Source: Pueribacillus sp041725775
GTDB taxonomy: Bacteria > Bacillota > Bacilli > Bacillales > UBA6769
Length of the DNA stretch: 64,000 bases
NCBI RefSeq assembly: GCF_041725775.1
Contig: NZ_JBEUEL010000010.1
Location: forward strand, 1-64,000
Direction: 5' to 3'
A model generated the notes under the pieces. That model worked only from the letters and a program-made list of their open reading frames with translations. It was not told where the DNA came from and searched no databases. Every line of letters starts with the position of its first letter. The stretch's first letter is position 1. Below are positions 35,708 to 44,404 of the stretch, one piece after another. The position numbers and the translations under genes are program-made.

Positions 35708-36462
35708 TGGTAAAAAGTGTTTCAAAAAAATATGGCGAGAAAAAAGTGATTGAAAATGTTTCTGTGAAGATCGCAAAAGGAAAAATTACTTCTTTTATCG
35801 GACCAAACGGTGCTGGTAAAAGTACACTACTGTCCATGATTAGCCGTCTAATTGAAAATGATGAAGGTGAGATTTACATTGATAGTCGAAATATAAGAAA
35901 ATGTAAAAATAATACGCTTGCAAAAAAAATCTCGACTTTAAAGCAATCGAATCATATTAATTTAAAATTAACGATTCGTGAGCTCGTTTCTTTCGGTCGG
36001 TTCCCATATTCGCAAGGAAGATTAACAGAACAAGACTGGGAGCACGTTGACGAAGCGATTCATTATATGGAGCTAGAAGATATCCAACATAAATACCTTG
36101 ATGAATTAAGTGGAGGCCAGAGACAGCGTGCTTATATCGCAATGGTCATCGCGCAAGATACAGAATATATTTTACTTGACGAGCCGTTGAATAACTTAGA
36201 TATGAAACATTCTGTGCAAATTATGAAAACGTTGCGACGTTTAGTTGATGAGCTTGGAAAGACAGTCATCATCGTCATTCATGACATTAACTTTGCTTCG
36301 GTTTATTCTGACTATATCGTTGCACTTAAAGATGGAAAAATCGTCAAAGAAGGGTCAACGGCTGAAATGATTAATCGCGAAGTGCTACGTGAAATTTACG
36401 ATATGGATATGCAAATCCAAGAAGATCGAAACTGCAACAAAATTTGCGTCTATTTCGCTTAG
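35701..36462 (+). CDS. Iron-siderophore ABC transporter ATPase, YclP-like
   Basis: 253-residue ABC ATPase: Walker A GPNGAGKST, Q-loop region LKQSNHINLKLTIRELV, signature LSGGQRQRAYIAM, Walker B YILLDEPLNNLD, H-loop VIHDINFAS. It powers the two preceding permeases. A terminator follows directly, so the binding-protein gene downstream probably relies on its own promoter. Confidence 0.9.
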   Translation: MVMVKSVSKKYGEKKVIENVSVKIAKGKITSFIGPNGAGKSTLLSMISRLIENDEGEIYIDSRNIRKCKNNTLAKKISTLKQSNHINLKLTIRELVSFGRFPYSQGRLTEQDWEHVDEAIHYMELEDIQHKYLDELSGGQRQRAYIAMVIAQDTEYILLDEPLNNLDMKHSVQIMKTLRRLVDELGKTVIIVIHDINFASVYSDYIVALKDGKIVKEGSTAEMINREVLREIYDMDMQIQEDRNCNKICVYFA

Positions 36463-36466
36463 AAAG

Positions 36467-36505
36467 AAAGCTTTGCTTACAGATTATTTTGTGAGCAAAG
36501 CTTTT
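36467..36505 (+). terminator. Rho-independent terminator inside the iron-uptake cluster
   Basis: AAAGCTTTGCTTAC pairs with GTGAGCAAAGCTTTT. It separates the ATPase gene from the binding-protein gene. Confidence 0.8.
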
Positions 36506-36519
36506 AAAAGAAAACCTAT

Positions 36520-36540
36520 TGAGAACGATTATCGTTTTCA
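36520..36540 (+). promoter_or_regulatory. Second Fur-like box, upstream of the binding protein
   Basis: TGAGAACGATTATCGTTTTCA is a near-perfect palindrome of Fur-box type (GAGAACGAT/ATCGTTTTC), 95 bp before the lipoprotein start. With the terminator just before it, it argues for a separate Fur-controlled transcript. Confidence 0.7.
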
Positions 36541-36634
36541 TTTCATTGAAAGGGGGAATGTGGACATATACATAAAAGGGGAAAATTATTTGTTAAAAAT
36601 AAAATAAAATAAACTGTTTCGAGGTGAAGAAAAA

Positions 36635-37576
36635 ATGAAAAAAGTAAGTTTATACATTCTATTGGCTGTATTGGCATTATTTGTCGTGGCTTGTGGTAGT
36701 AACAATGATGGCGAAAATACAGAGGAGTCTGCAGGCGATACGACGGTTACGATCACTCATGAACTCGGAGAAACATCCGTTAAGAAAAATCCAGAAAAGA
36801 TTGTCGTTTTTGATTTTGGAATTCTCGATTCACTTAATGAACTGGGTGTAGAGGTTTCTGGCTTGCCGAAAATGGTAATTCCTCCATACTTATCAAAATA
36901 TGAAGATGAAACATATGAAAATCTTGGTAGTTTAAAAGAGCCTGATTTTGAGAAAATTGCAGAAATTCAACCAGAGTTAATCATTATTTCCGGACGCCAG
37001 GCAGACCTTTATGATCAATTTGCAGAAATTGCACCTACTATCTATATGCAACTTGATACAGCAAACTATATTGAATCATTTAAAGGGAATATGAAAACGT
37101 TAGGGGAAATTTTTGAAAAGGAAGCAGAAGTTGATGCACAGCTTGCCGAAATCGATGAGTCTATTCAAGCTCTAAATGAAAAAGCTTCTGCAAGCGAAGT
37201 CAATGCGCTAATTGTTCTTGCGAATGAAGGTAAAGTGAGTGCATACGGACCGAACTCTCGCTTTGGACTCATTCATGACGTCTTTGGAATGCAACCTGTA
37301 GATGAAAGTATCGAAGATTCAACACATGGCCAAAGCATTTCATTTGAATATATTGTTGAAAAGGATCCCGACTACTTATACGTTATCGATCGGGGCGCTG
37401 CGATTGGTGAAGAATCATCTGCAAAACAAGTTGTAGAAAACGAATTAGTGAAAAATACAAAAGCGTATAAAGAGGGAAATATCGTTTACCTTGATCCGAG
37501 TTATTGGTACCTTTCTGGCGGAGGATTCGTATCCGTAAAGGAAATGATTAAAGAAATTGATGAAAGTTTACAATAA
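36635..37576 (+). CDS. Siderophore-binding lipoprotein, YclQ-like
   Basis: 313 residues. A signal peptide of 19 residues ends in lipobox VVAC (Cys20), then comes a short acidic linker and a class III periplasmic-binding-protein fold: PEKIVVFDFGILDSLNELGV, PDFEKIAEIQPELIIISGRQ, DPSYWYLSGGGFVSVKEMIK. Such proteins capture ferric siderophores at the membrane and deliver them to the FecCD permeases encoded upstream. YclQ of B. subtilis binds petrobactin; similar use is inferred from gene order and sequence type. Confidence 0.88.
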   Translation: MKKVSLYILLAVLALFVVACGSNNDGENTEESAGDTTVTITHELGETSVKKNPEKIVVFDFGILDSLNELGVEVSGLPKMVIPPYLSKYEDETYENLGSLKEPDFEKIAEIQPELIIISGRQADLYDQFAEIAPTIYMQLDTANYIESFKGNMKTLGEIFEKEAEVDAQLAEIDESIQALNEKASASEVNALIVLANEGKVSAYGPNSRFGLIHDVFGMQPVDESIEDSTHGQSISFEYIVEKDPDYLYVIDRGAAIGEESSAKQVVENELVKNTKAYKEGNIVYLDPSYWYLSGGGFVSVKEMIKEIDESLQ

Positions 37577-37586
37577 TTTAATTGAT

Positions 37587-37618
37587 GGCGACATCTTATG
37601 GTGTCGTCTACTTTTTTA
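37587..37618 (+). terminator. Rho-independent terminator
   Basis: GGCGACATC and GGTGTCGTC form a 9-bp stem with G-T pairs, then a T-run, directly after the binding-protein gene. Confidence 0.8.
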
Positions 37619-38012
37619 TAAATCTGGCATAGTTATGTATTGATGTCGAAATCAAGCAAAACCTCGTCGTCAAGGGCTTTGACGTTTAATAAAGTCGCTT
37701 CTTATTAAGGGATAAAAATTTCATATTTACCTCTTCCTTCCTAGAATCTTTGAGCACTTCACCGAACGTAAGTCCCTTTTATTGTTGGTAAATTTATGGT
37801 AGTTTATTTCATAGAGATCCTCTCTCTTATGCAAACTTAATCAAATAAAAAGAGAGTCTTTTTTGTGCTTATAGCTCCTAGCGGGTTTTTGTTTGCTCGT
37901 ATATTCTCTTCAAGCATGATTTGAAGGGAATATGTTTACGCATTTTACTCATACAAAATATTTAAAAAAACATGAATTTTTCATTAAGTTAAATATTACG
38001 GTATGAGTAGGA
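37619..38012. other. Gene-free stretch of about 390 bp
   Basis: No supported open frame and no family resemblance. It is AT-rich and probably carries the promoter of the DUF2339 gene, which I could not fix. Confidence 0.5.
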
Positions 38013-39770
38013 ATGTACATGATAAGGATGAGTGAAGTGGAAAAACAAACGAGAATTTCTGATTTGGAAAAAAGGGTCGAATTACTCGAGAAAGAAGTTC
38101 GCTTGTTACGCTCTCAAATACGAACAACAACGCAACCTGTCCAGCAAATAGAAATGAGACAACAAAAACCGGAACAGATAAAGAAAAAAAGAGAATCAGT
38201 TTCGATACAGCCACAACCAAGTATACAACTTGGGAAGTCACAATTGGAAGCAAAAAATAAAAAAGAGCTTGATTTAGAACATCTCATTGGAAAAGTCTGG
38301 TTGCCACGAATTTTTATTTTTGTGCTTTTAATCGGTGTGATTTGGGGATTTAAGGCAGCGGTTGAAGGTGGCTATTTGAATGAACAAGTTCGTGTCATCA
38401 TCGGGTTTGTTGCTTCGGGGGCATTTTTGTTTTTTGGAGAACGAGAAACGAAGAAAAGTCGCAATGCACTTGGACACGTATTGCTTGCAGGCTCTGTTGC
38501 GGTATTAATTTTGACGACGTTCGCAATGCATATGTTATACGGTTTTATCCCGACTACATTTGCGTTTATGTTAAATGTAATTTGGCTTGCACTTGGCATG
38601 TATTTGTCCCATCGACATCAGTCGCAGCCATTAGCTGTTTTATCTGCCATTGTCGGAGTACTCGTTCCGTTTTTAGTGAAGAGTGTTAGCCCGAATATCG
38701 TGTTTCTTGTCGGGTATGAAGTGATACTGTACAGTTTGTTTTTAATGTATGCGATTCGGAAACGCTATCTCGTTTTGTACTACACGTCCGCAGTTTTATT
38801 ACAAATTATATTATTGATTACGTATTTATTAGTTGGTCATATAAGAGTGGCAAACGAAGAAAAAGTGTGGGTAATCGGTGCTCTCGTTCAACATTTGTTG
38901 CTGTTGGCTACATATCATTATTCGAATCACTTTATGAAGCATCAAATGGGTCTGTTGTTTGCCACGTTTATTGCTACAATATTTTGGTTTCAATCGATGA
39001 TTTCGATTGATGGATACGGACTTATCTTACTTGGTTTCTTTCTTTTGTACGTCATATTATCTGCACTTTACTGGGAACGGAAAAAAGACAAGCAACCAGT
39101 TTTTCTCTCACTCGCGACGTTTTCACTTTTGTTGTTTTTTATGTCAACACTTGAGTATAGTGAATGGCTTCCACCTATCCTCATGCTGCAAGGAATTGTC
39201 GCGATTTATATCGGGCTAAAGACGTTGTCGCGATTGCAACTTTTATCGGGATTGCTTGTCTATATTATCGGAGCTTTTTCAGCTTTATATTTGCTCATTG
39301 AAGGCATTCAAAGTGTGTTTTCAATCGGGTCATTTACGTGGATAATCGGTTTAGGAACGCTGTACACATTAAATTGGCTAATCCGAGAACACAAACAGAA
39401 ATTCAATAAATTGTTTGACTGGAATATTGATGAGCCGGTATTAAATGCTGTCTTCTATTTGCTCATTGCTCTCGGAAGCTTGATTTTTATTACGAATGTT
39501 TCATATGTAGCGACGGAGAATTGGACTTTACAAGCTCGGCATATTACAGCTTCTGTCGTTTGGATCGTTTATGCCGGAATCGGGCTCATTGTCGGGGTTA
39601 TGCGTCAATATAAGCCGTTGCGAATTTCTGCAATTGTTTTAGTATTTATGACACTTATGAAAGTTGTCATTATCGATTTGCCGGACTTATCCATCCCCAC
39701 TCGTGCAGCGCTTTTTATCGGATTAGGTGCTGTTGGACTTGTCATGTCACGAATTTTTTATAAAAAGTAG
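38013..39770 (+). CDS. DUF2339 polytopic membrane protein
   Basis: 585 residues. The N-terminal 35 residues form a coiled coil (SDLEKRVELLEKEVRLLRSQ), followed by a polar basic linker. From residue 90 onwards come about 16 closely packed helices beginning with the family hallmark LEHLIGKVWLPRIFIFVLLI. This is the DUF2339 (predicted membrane protein) architecture, function unknown. ATG 38013 or ATG 38028 could be the start; neither has a perfect site. Confidence 0.82.
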   Translation: MYMIRMSEVEKQTRISDLEKRVELLEKEVRLLRSQIRTTTQPVQQIEMRQQKPEQIKKKRESVSIQPQPSIQLGKSQLEAKNKKELDLEHLIGKVWLPRIFIFVLLIGVIWGFKAAVEGGYLNEQVRVIIGFVASGAFLFFGERETKKSRNALGHVLLAGSVAVLILTTFAMHMLYGFIPTTFAFMLNVIWLALGMYLSHRHQSQPLAVLSAIVGVLVPFLVKSVSPNIVFLVGYEVILYSLFLMYAIRKRYLVLYYTSAVLLQIILLITYLLVGHIRVANEEKVWVIGALVQHLLLLATYHYSNHFMKHQMGLLFATFIATIFWFQSMISIDGYGLILLGFFLLYVILSALYWERKKDKQPVFLSLATFSLLLFFMSTLEYSEWLPPILMLQGIVAIYIGLKTLSRLQLLSGLLVYIIGAFSALYLLIEGIQSVFSIGSFTWIIGLGTLYTLNWLIREHKQKFNKLFDWNIDEPVLNAVFYLLIALGSLIFITNVSYVATENWTLQARHITASVVWIVYAGIGLIVGVMRQYKPLRISAIVLVFMTLMKVVIIDLPDLSIPTRAALFIGLGAVGLVMSRIFYKK

Positions 39771-39775
39771 TAAGA

Positions 39776-39814
39776 AATCCCCTCTCTTATTTTCAAAGAA
39801 TAGGAGAGGGGATT
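39776..39814 (+). terminator. Terminator-like hairpin
   Basis: AATCCCCTCTC pairs perfectly with GAGAGGGGATT over 11 bp, 5 bp after the DUF2339 stop. There is no T-run, so factor-independent termination is only probable. Confidence 0.6.
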
Positions 39815-39816
39815 AA

Positions 39817-40483
39817 GTTCCTATAAGGCAAATATGTGATGAGGTAAACTTTGCTCCTAACTTGTCGTGCTATTAAGAAAAACACCAGAATTGTACATAA
39901 GAACTGTGGATAATAGCATTGGTTCTAGAATTACTGTATACATATTGACCATCTTCAGTAGCTTTATTTAGAAGGGTAGCCATAAGAAATGATGGGAATA
40001 AAAAGTATAGGAACTAGAACCTATTGATAGCGAATGTTGCTAAGATTTAGATACCCGGGTACATCGGGTTCTACTTATACTGATCCAACTGTTATGTAAG
40101 CCTAGTAGAAGCTTACTCACCATAAGGATTTTCTTATCCATTTATCCCAAGAAACAGCCGATATTCTAAAAATGGTTTGTGTAAGTATCATAGACACAGT
40201 GAACAGTTGTAAGAATTGTATGCTCATCTAAAATGTTCCAGAACATATATACCAAGCACACTTGCAGACCGATATACGATGTGTATGATTGCATTGAATA
40301 CTGCAAGTGGGCTGACACATAAATCTTACATGAAAGGAATTACATAATACCGGTAATTCCTTTTCCTTGGGAACTGATAGTGACGAAAACTACATTTGTA
40401 ACAGTAACACTAAGCCAGTCAGCTTGTTGAGAGCAGTGAGGATAAAGATATTCGAAAGCGTTTTTAGTCGTGTCATTTAGGTG
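39817..40483. other. Gene-free stretch with possible decayed coding sequence
   Basis: About 670 bp without an intact gene. One 44-codon segment (40213-40347) reads ELYAHLKCSRTYIPSTLADR and ends ...NTASGLTHKSYMKGIT-stop. It is protein-like but has no start and was not assigned. A hairpin AAAGGAATTAC / GGTAATTCCTTT lies at 40335-40369. TGTGGATAA at 39905 is an isolated DnaA-box match. Confidence 0.4.
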
Positions 40484-40503
40484 TTAAACAAACGTTTGAT
40501 TAA
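40484..40503 (+). promoter_or_regulatory. Palindromic operator candidate upstream of the MFS pump
   Basis: TTAAACAAACGTTTGATTAA, 20 bp, 72 bp before the start codon of the transporter. It is the best copy of the palindrome seen also at 25117-25136. The position fits a repressor site controlling the pump. Confidence 0.6.
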
Positions 40504-40574
40504 ATAGGCAGCGCGAACCTCTCGCGGAAAAGTCCGTCCTAATGATATACTGAAAGAATTGAAGGAAGAAAAGG

Positions 40575-41795
40575 ATGGGGTTTTACGTGGAAGCTGCAGT
40601 GAAACAGAAAAAACAAAAGAAGCAAGTCGCTGCTAAAAAAGAACTGTATAGTATTGGATCGACCCATTTTATTAATGATCTAATGACGACAGGGATTGTC
40701 CCAGCACTTTTACCATTATATAAAGAAGCGTTTCATTTATCGTATACGCAAGCGGGCGTCATTATGCTCGTTTCGACTCTTGCATCCTCGATTATGCAAC
40801 CGTTATTCGGAATGTTTACCGATAAATATCCGAAATCATGGTATTTACCATTTAGTGTGTTGCTAACTGGGTTCGGTTTAGCTTTATCAGGGTTTGTTAA
40901 CTCGTATGCGTTGTTGTTACTCATGATTGCGTTGTCTGGTTTAGGTTCAGGTATTTTTCACCCTGAAGCGTCTCGCGGGGCACATTTGGCAGCAGGAAAT
41001 GCGAAAGGAGCTGCACAAGCCATTTTCCAAGTTGGCGGAAACTTCGGGCAAGCAGTAGGCCCGCTTATGATTCCTCTTTTTTTATTAGCAACTGGGATTA
41101 AAGGATTAGGTTGGTTTGCATTGCTTGGGTTTGTCGGCAGCTTGCTTATTTTGAACATTATGCCTTGGTATCGTGAGAGTTTGGAAAAAGATCGCCAAAA
41201 GAAAAAGAGCCAATTTGCTGGTAAACGGCATATCGTTGGTTTAGTTGGATTAACGCTAGTTGTTATGCTTCGCTCATGGACACAAATTGGCGTTGCTGCA
41301 TTTTTGCCTTTTTATTATATTCAACAAAACATATCGCTCGCAGTTGCAGATGTGTATACGTTTTTATTTTTAGGAGCTGGAGCAGTTGGAACGTATATCG
41401 GAGGTAGGTATTCTGACTACTTTAGCCATAAATGGATCTTATTCGGCTCGATGTTTTTAACAATTCCATTTGCATGGCTTCTCCCGCATGTCAGTGGTAT
41501 TTGGGTGATTATCATTCTAGTATTGTTCGGATTTTTTGTGCTTTCGTCATTTGTTGTTACTGTCGTTTATGGGCAAATGATGCTTCCGAATAATATCGGA
41601 CTTGCATCTGGCCTTATGATTGGTTTTGCTGTCGGAGCAGGTGGAGTAGGTGCGACGTTTATGGGGTGGATTTCAGATCATTATGGTGTTGAATTCATAT
41701 TTGATTTGTTTGTTATTATACCGGTTGTCGCAGCAATGATTACGTTATTTCTTCCGAGTGAAAAGACACTTCTTGAGCGAAATGGAGCGGCATAA
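40575..41795 (+). CDS. MFS transporter, fosmidomycin-resistance (Fsr) type
   Basis: 406-residue, 12-helix major facilitator protein. The sequence HFINDLMTTGIVPALLPLYK and SGLGSGIFHPEASRGAHLAA match the Fsr group of drug exporters. It has a basic N-terminus (KQKKQKKQVAAKK) ahead of helix 1. GAAGGAAG lies upstream of the ATG. It stands alone between an operator-like palindrome and a terminator. Export of fosmidomycin itself is not implied; members move various toxic compounds. Confidence 0.85.
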   Translation: MGFYVEAAVKQKKQKKQVAAKKELYSIGSTHFINDLMTTGIVPALLPLYKEAFHLSYTQAGVIMLVSTLASSIMQPLFGMFTDKYPKSWYLPFSVLLTGFGLALSGFVNSYALLLLMIALSGLGSGIFHPEASRGAHLAAGNAKGAAQAIFQVGGNFGQAVGPLMIPLFLLATGIKGLGWFALLGFVGSLLILNIMPWYRESLEKDRQKKKSQFAGKRHIVGLVGLTLVVMLRSWTQIGVAAFLPFYYIQQNISLAVADVYTFLFLGAGAVGTYIGGRYSDYFSHKWILFGSMFLTIPFAWLLPHVSGIWVIIILVLFGFFVLSSFVVTVVYGQMMLPNNIGLASGLMIGFAVGAGGVGATFMGWISDHYGVEFIFDLFVIIPVVAAMITLFLPSEKTLLERNGAA

Positions 41796-41800
41796 CCTTC

Positions 41801-41832
41801 GGGTGCATCAGGTTACACTGGTGCACCTTTTT
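41801..41832 (+). terminator. Rho-independent terminator
   Basis: GGTGCA-TCAG...CACTGG-TGCACC stem followed by TTTTT, 5 bp after the MFS gene. Confidence 0.85.
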
Positions 41833-41846
41833 ATGTTTGAAATAAG

Positions 41847-41873
41847 TGAAACATAACAGTGACCTGCCTCGTC
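41847..41873 (+). promoter_or_regulatory. ECF-type promoter upstream of the sigma factor gene
   Basis: TGAAAC (41847-41852), 17 bp, CGTC (41870-41873). This is the -35/-10 pattern of Bacillus ECF sigma factors (SigM/SigX/SigW type) and suggests positive autoregulation. The transcript would begin near 41880, which supports ATG 41907 and not the earlier in-frame ATG at 41859 as the start. Confidence 0.75.
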
Positions 41874-41906
41874 AAACGAGTAGAGTGGTGCAGGAGGGGG
41901 GATAGG

Positions 41907-42431
41907 ATGGATAAGCATGACAAAGATAGATTACTTGAAACGTTCATGATCGAGTACGGAGATGAACTTGTTCGACTCGCTTACACGTATGTTCGAGATA
42001 AAGAAACTGCAAAAGATTTAATTCAAAATACATTCATTAAATGCTATGAACATGTCGAGCGTTTTCGTTACTACGCTTCAGTCAAAACATGGCTTTATCG
42101 AATAGCCATCAATGAATGTAAAGATTATTTGAAAAGCTGGCATTATCGAAAAATAAAAGCAGTGCAAACGGTGGAAGAAATGTCAAAGTCATTAGTTTTA
42201 ACTACTGAAAAAGCTGTCGTTGAAAAAACAAATAATGAACAGCTAAAAATGCTTGTCGACGCTCTCCCTCGTTCATATCGTGAAGTCATTTTGCTTTATT
42301 ATTATCATTCTCTATCAATTAAGGAAATTGTAGAGGCGACGGGTTTGAAAGAAAATACGGTAAAAACACGCTTAAGGCGGGCAAGGCAACGATTAAAACT
42401 AAAAGTGAAGGAGGCGGAAATATATGGATGA
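41907..42431 (+). CDS. ECF-family RNA polymerase sigma factor
   Basis: 174 residues: region 2 (DELVRLAYTYVRDKETAKDL..FIKCYEHVERFRYYASVKTW) and region 4 (LPRSYREVILLYYYHSLSIK..ENTVKTRLRRARQRL), joined by a short linker with no region 1 or 3. GGAGGGGGGATAGG precedes the ATG. It overlaps the LCP-domain gene by 8 bp, as sigma/anti-sigma pairs often do. The regulon is unknown; the partner suggests cell-envelope stress. Confidence 0.9.
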   Translation: MDKHDKDRLLETFMIEYGDELVRLAYTYVRDKETAKDLIQNTFIKCYEHVERFRYYASVKTWLYRIAINECKDYLKSWHYRKIKAVQTVEEMSKSLVLTTEKAVVEKTNNEQLKMLVDALPRSYREVILLYYYHSLSIKEIVEATGLKENTVKTRLRRARQRLKLKVKEAEIYG

Positions 42432-43347
42432 TAAGGAAATAAGTTCAATGTTTGCTAGTTTTGACGATGAGGAACTTGAATTTACGAAACAAGATCGTGA
42501 AAAGGTCTTTTCAAAACTAAAAAAGCAAAAACACGATAAGCCCTCATTTTTCCGGCTACATATTGGAAAAGTGTTAACTGCAAGCGTACTGTTCATCATG
42601 TTCATCAGTTTTTTAACACCGCTGCTTTCCTTTGATCAAGAAAATGAATTAGCTTCAAAAAATAGGGATGGATTTTCAATTTTGCTAATGGGAAAAGACC
42701 CGGGAAATCGAACAGAGGTGAATATTCTAGCATCGTACAATCAAAATAGTGAGAGTATAAAATTAGTATCGATTCCACGAGATAGCTACGTATCGATCGT
42801 TGATGCAGAGGGAGACATGATTATAAAGGACAAATTGGCGCACGCCTATGCTTATGGAGGAGGCCCGGAAGCTGTCATGACAACGGTATCAAAATTGTTG
42901 CGCGTCCCGATTGATTATTATGCAGTTGTCGAAACGCAAGGCTTCGTTGAAATTATCGATTCCTTAGGCGGAATTGATTATGAACATGAAGGCAACAATC
43001 ATTTAGATGGAGAGAAAGTTTTTGATTTGTTACGAGAAAGGGAATCGATATCTGATGGCGAAATCGGAAGAGAGAAACGACAAGTGAATGTGTTACAAGC
43101 TGTAATTAGGAAACTAAAGGAGCATGAAACCACTTCAGAAATAAACGCCGCTTCTGAACACATTACATCGAATCTTTCTTTTAAAAAAATGAAAGTGCTC
43201 GTAGAAGATGGGAATGAAAAGAAATTCGAAACGTTTCACTTATCTGAAGGAATGACAGAGGAATTTATTGATGGCGTGTATTATGGCAAGTTGGATAATA
43301 CGGTGCTCAAACAAGTATCAAAGGAGTTGAATGACCATCTTAGATAA
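42424..43347 (+). CDS. LCP-domain membrane protein, probable anti-sigma factor
   Basis: 307 residues. The N-terminal 48 residues are cytoplasmic (MDDKEISSMFASFDDEELEF..REKVFSKLKK). One helix spans about 50-70, followed by an extracytoplasmic LytR-CpsA-Psr domain (78-230): ILLMGKDPGNRTEVNILASY, KLVSIPRDSYVSI, AHAYAYGGGPEA, LRERE..GEIGREKRQ. LCP enzymes attach wall polymers to peptidoglycan. The usual R-S/T-D-T at the metal site reads RTEV here, so activity is uncertain. Overlap with the sigma gene and the RsiX-like N-terminus make an anti-sigma role likely (inference). Confidence 0.8.
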   Translation: MDDKEISSMFASFDDEELEFTKQDREKVFSKLKKQKHDKPSFFRLHIGKVLTASVLFIMFISFLTPLLSFDQENELASKNRDGFSILLMGKDPGNRTEVNILASYNQNSESIKLVSIPRDSYVSIVDAEGDMIIKDKLAHAYAYGGGPEAVMTTVSKLLRVPIDYYAVVETQGFVEIIDSLGGIDYEHEGNNHLDGEKVFDLLRERESISDGEIGREKRQVNVLQAVIRKLKEHETTSEINAASEHITSNLSFKKMKVLVEDGNEKKFETFHLSEGMTEEFIDGVYYGKLDNTVLKQVSKELNDHLR

Positions 43348-43608
43348 AGACTTTAATGCACATATCGGAATAAGACTTATAAGAATGATGATATAATTTT
43401 AACACGTTTTATTGATTGAAGTTATATTGTCATTAGTGCGATTGTTATCAGAAATTTAGTATGGATAAGCGTCAACTTTAATGAAGCTTGTCGAGTGCCG
43501 ATTTTGGCTTTGCTCGTTGTGAATCCTATTCTAATGGATTTTGTTCCGTTTATTGAATAGACACATTGAATCATAGCTTTTTTATGCTTCTATGTGATTG
43601 AGTCGTTA

Positions 43609-43654
43609 CCTCTTTTCGAAGTCTTATAGGACTTAGTACTTCAGTGCTGAGAGG
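43609..43654 (+). ncRNA. Three-way-junction leader RNA of unknown class
   Basis: CCTCT (43609-43613) pairs with AGAGG (43650-43654) and encloses two hairpins: AAGTC-TTATAG-GACTT (43619-43634) and AGTAC-TTCA-GTGCT (43635-43648). It lies 71 bp before the start codon of the membrane protein gene. The fold resembles small junction riboswitches in layout, but no known consensus was recognised. It may be a plain structured leader. Confidence 0.4.
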
Positions 43655-43724
43655 ATATCACAGAGCTAGAAAAAGTTCAAATGTACGTTTGATTAATCGT
43701 TTATTGCTAGGGGGAATCGAAAAT

Positions 43725-44375
43725 ATGGTTGAGTTTGTGCATCAACATTTGTGGGAATTGTTTATCGCGATTGAAATCGTTTTCTGGCTCTGTATCGTTT
43801 TATTTGTATTTCTTCGTTATGTACTTGGCTTGCGAAAAATGAGTATTTGGATCTTGCCATTTTTTGTTGCAAGTGTGCTTGCAGACGCTTACTTGGGATG
43901 GATAGATTACAAATCAACAGGAGAATTTTCGATTTTTCAATTCATTATTGTGATTACCGTTATTTATGCAATTACTGCTGGGGTTTCTGACTTTAGACGA
44001 CTTGATGCTTACATTCAAAGAAAAGTCGTAAAATGGAAAGGTGAGGCGGAACTAGAAATTTCTGTCAAGTCACCGCCAAAGTATGGATGTGAACATGCAC
44101 GACATGAACGATACGGTTGGTATATGCATGTCGTGATGTTTGTAGTAGCACAAATTGCTTTTTTCTATCTATTCGGGACCCGTGATCAATTTTCTGTAGA
44201 TGAATGGTTTGCGTTTGAATTTTATCGAACATGGTTGGAGGACGAAGCGCTTGGCGCTTATGAGGATGTAAAGTTAAATCAAGTAGTGAGAGCATGGTTC
44301 ATCGTTCTCATTATTGATGGAATTATTTCGCTCTCCTATACATTTTTTCCGCGGAAAGAAAAAAACGAGGAATGA
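43725..44375 (+). CDS. Integral membrane protein of unknown function
   Basis: 216 residues with helices at about 10-32, 40-58, 68-88, 130-150 and 190-208. A hydrophilic cytoplasmic segment around 95-125 is rich in Lys and Glu. The frame opens 27 codons earlier, but ATG 43725 has TAGGGGG upstream. A palindrome related to TTAATCAAACGTTTGATTAA (43675-43695) and a folded leader precede it. No family was recognised. Confidence 0.65.
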   Translation: MVEFVHQHLWELFIAIEIVFWLCIVLFVFLRYVLGLRKMSIWILPFFVASVLADAYLGWIDYKSTGEFSIFQFIIVITVIYAITAGVSDFRRLDAYIQRKVVKWKGEAELEISVKSPPKYGCEHARHERYGWYMHVVMFVVAQIAFFYLFGTRDQFSVDEWFAFEFYRTWLEDEALGAYEDVKLNQVVRAWFIVLIIDGIISLSYTFFPRKEKNEE

Positions 44376-44398
44376 TCATTCAGTTCCTCGCTTTTTTG
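44361..44398. terminator. Bidirectional terminator
   Basis: AACGAGGAA pairs with TTCCTCG, followed by CTTTTTTG, and A-rich on the other side. It lies between convergent genes (membrane protein and lipase). Confidence 0.85.
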
Positions 44399-44404
44399 TT
44401 TGTA

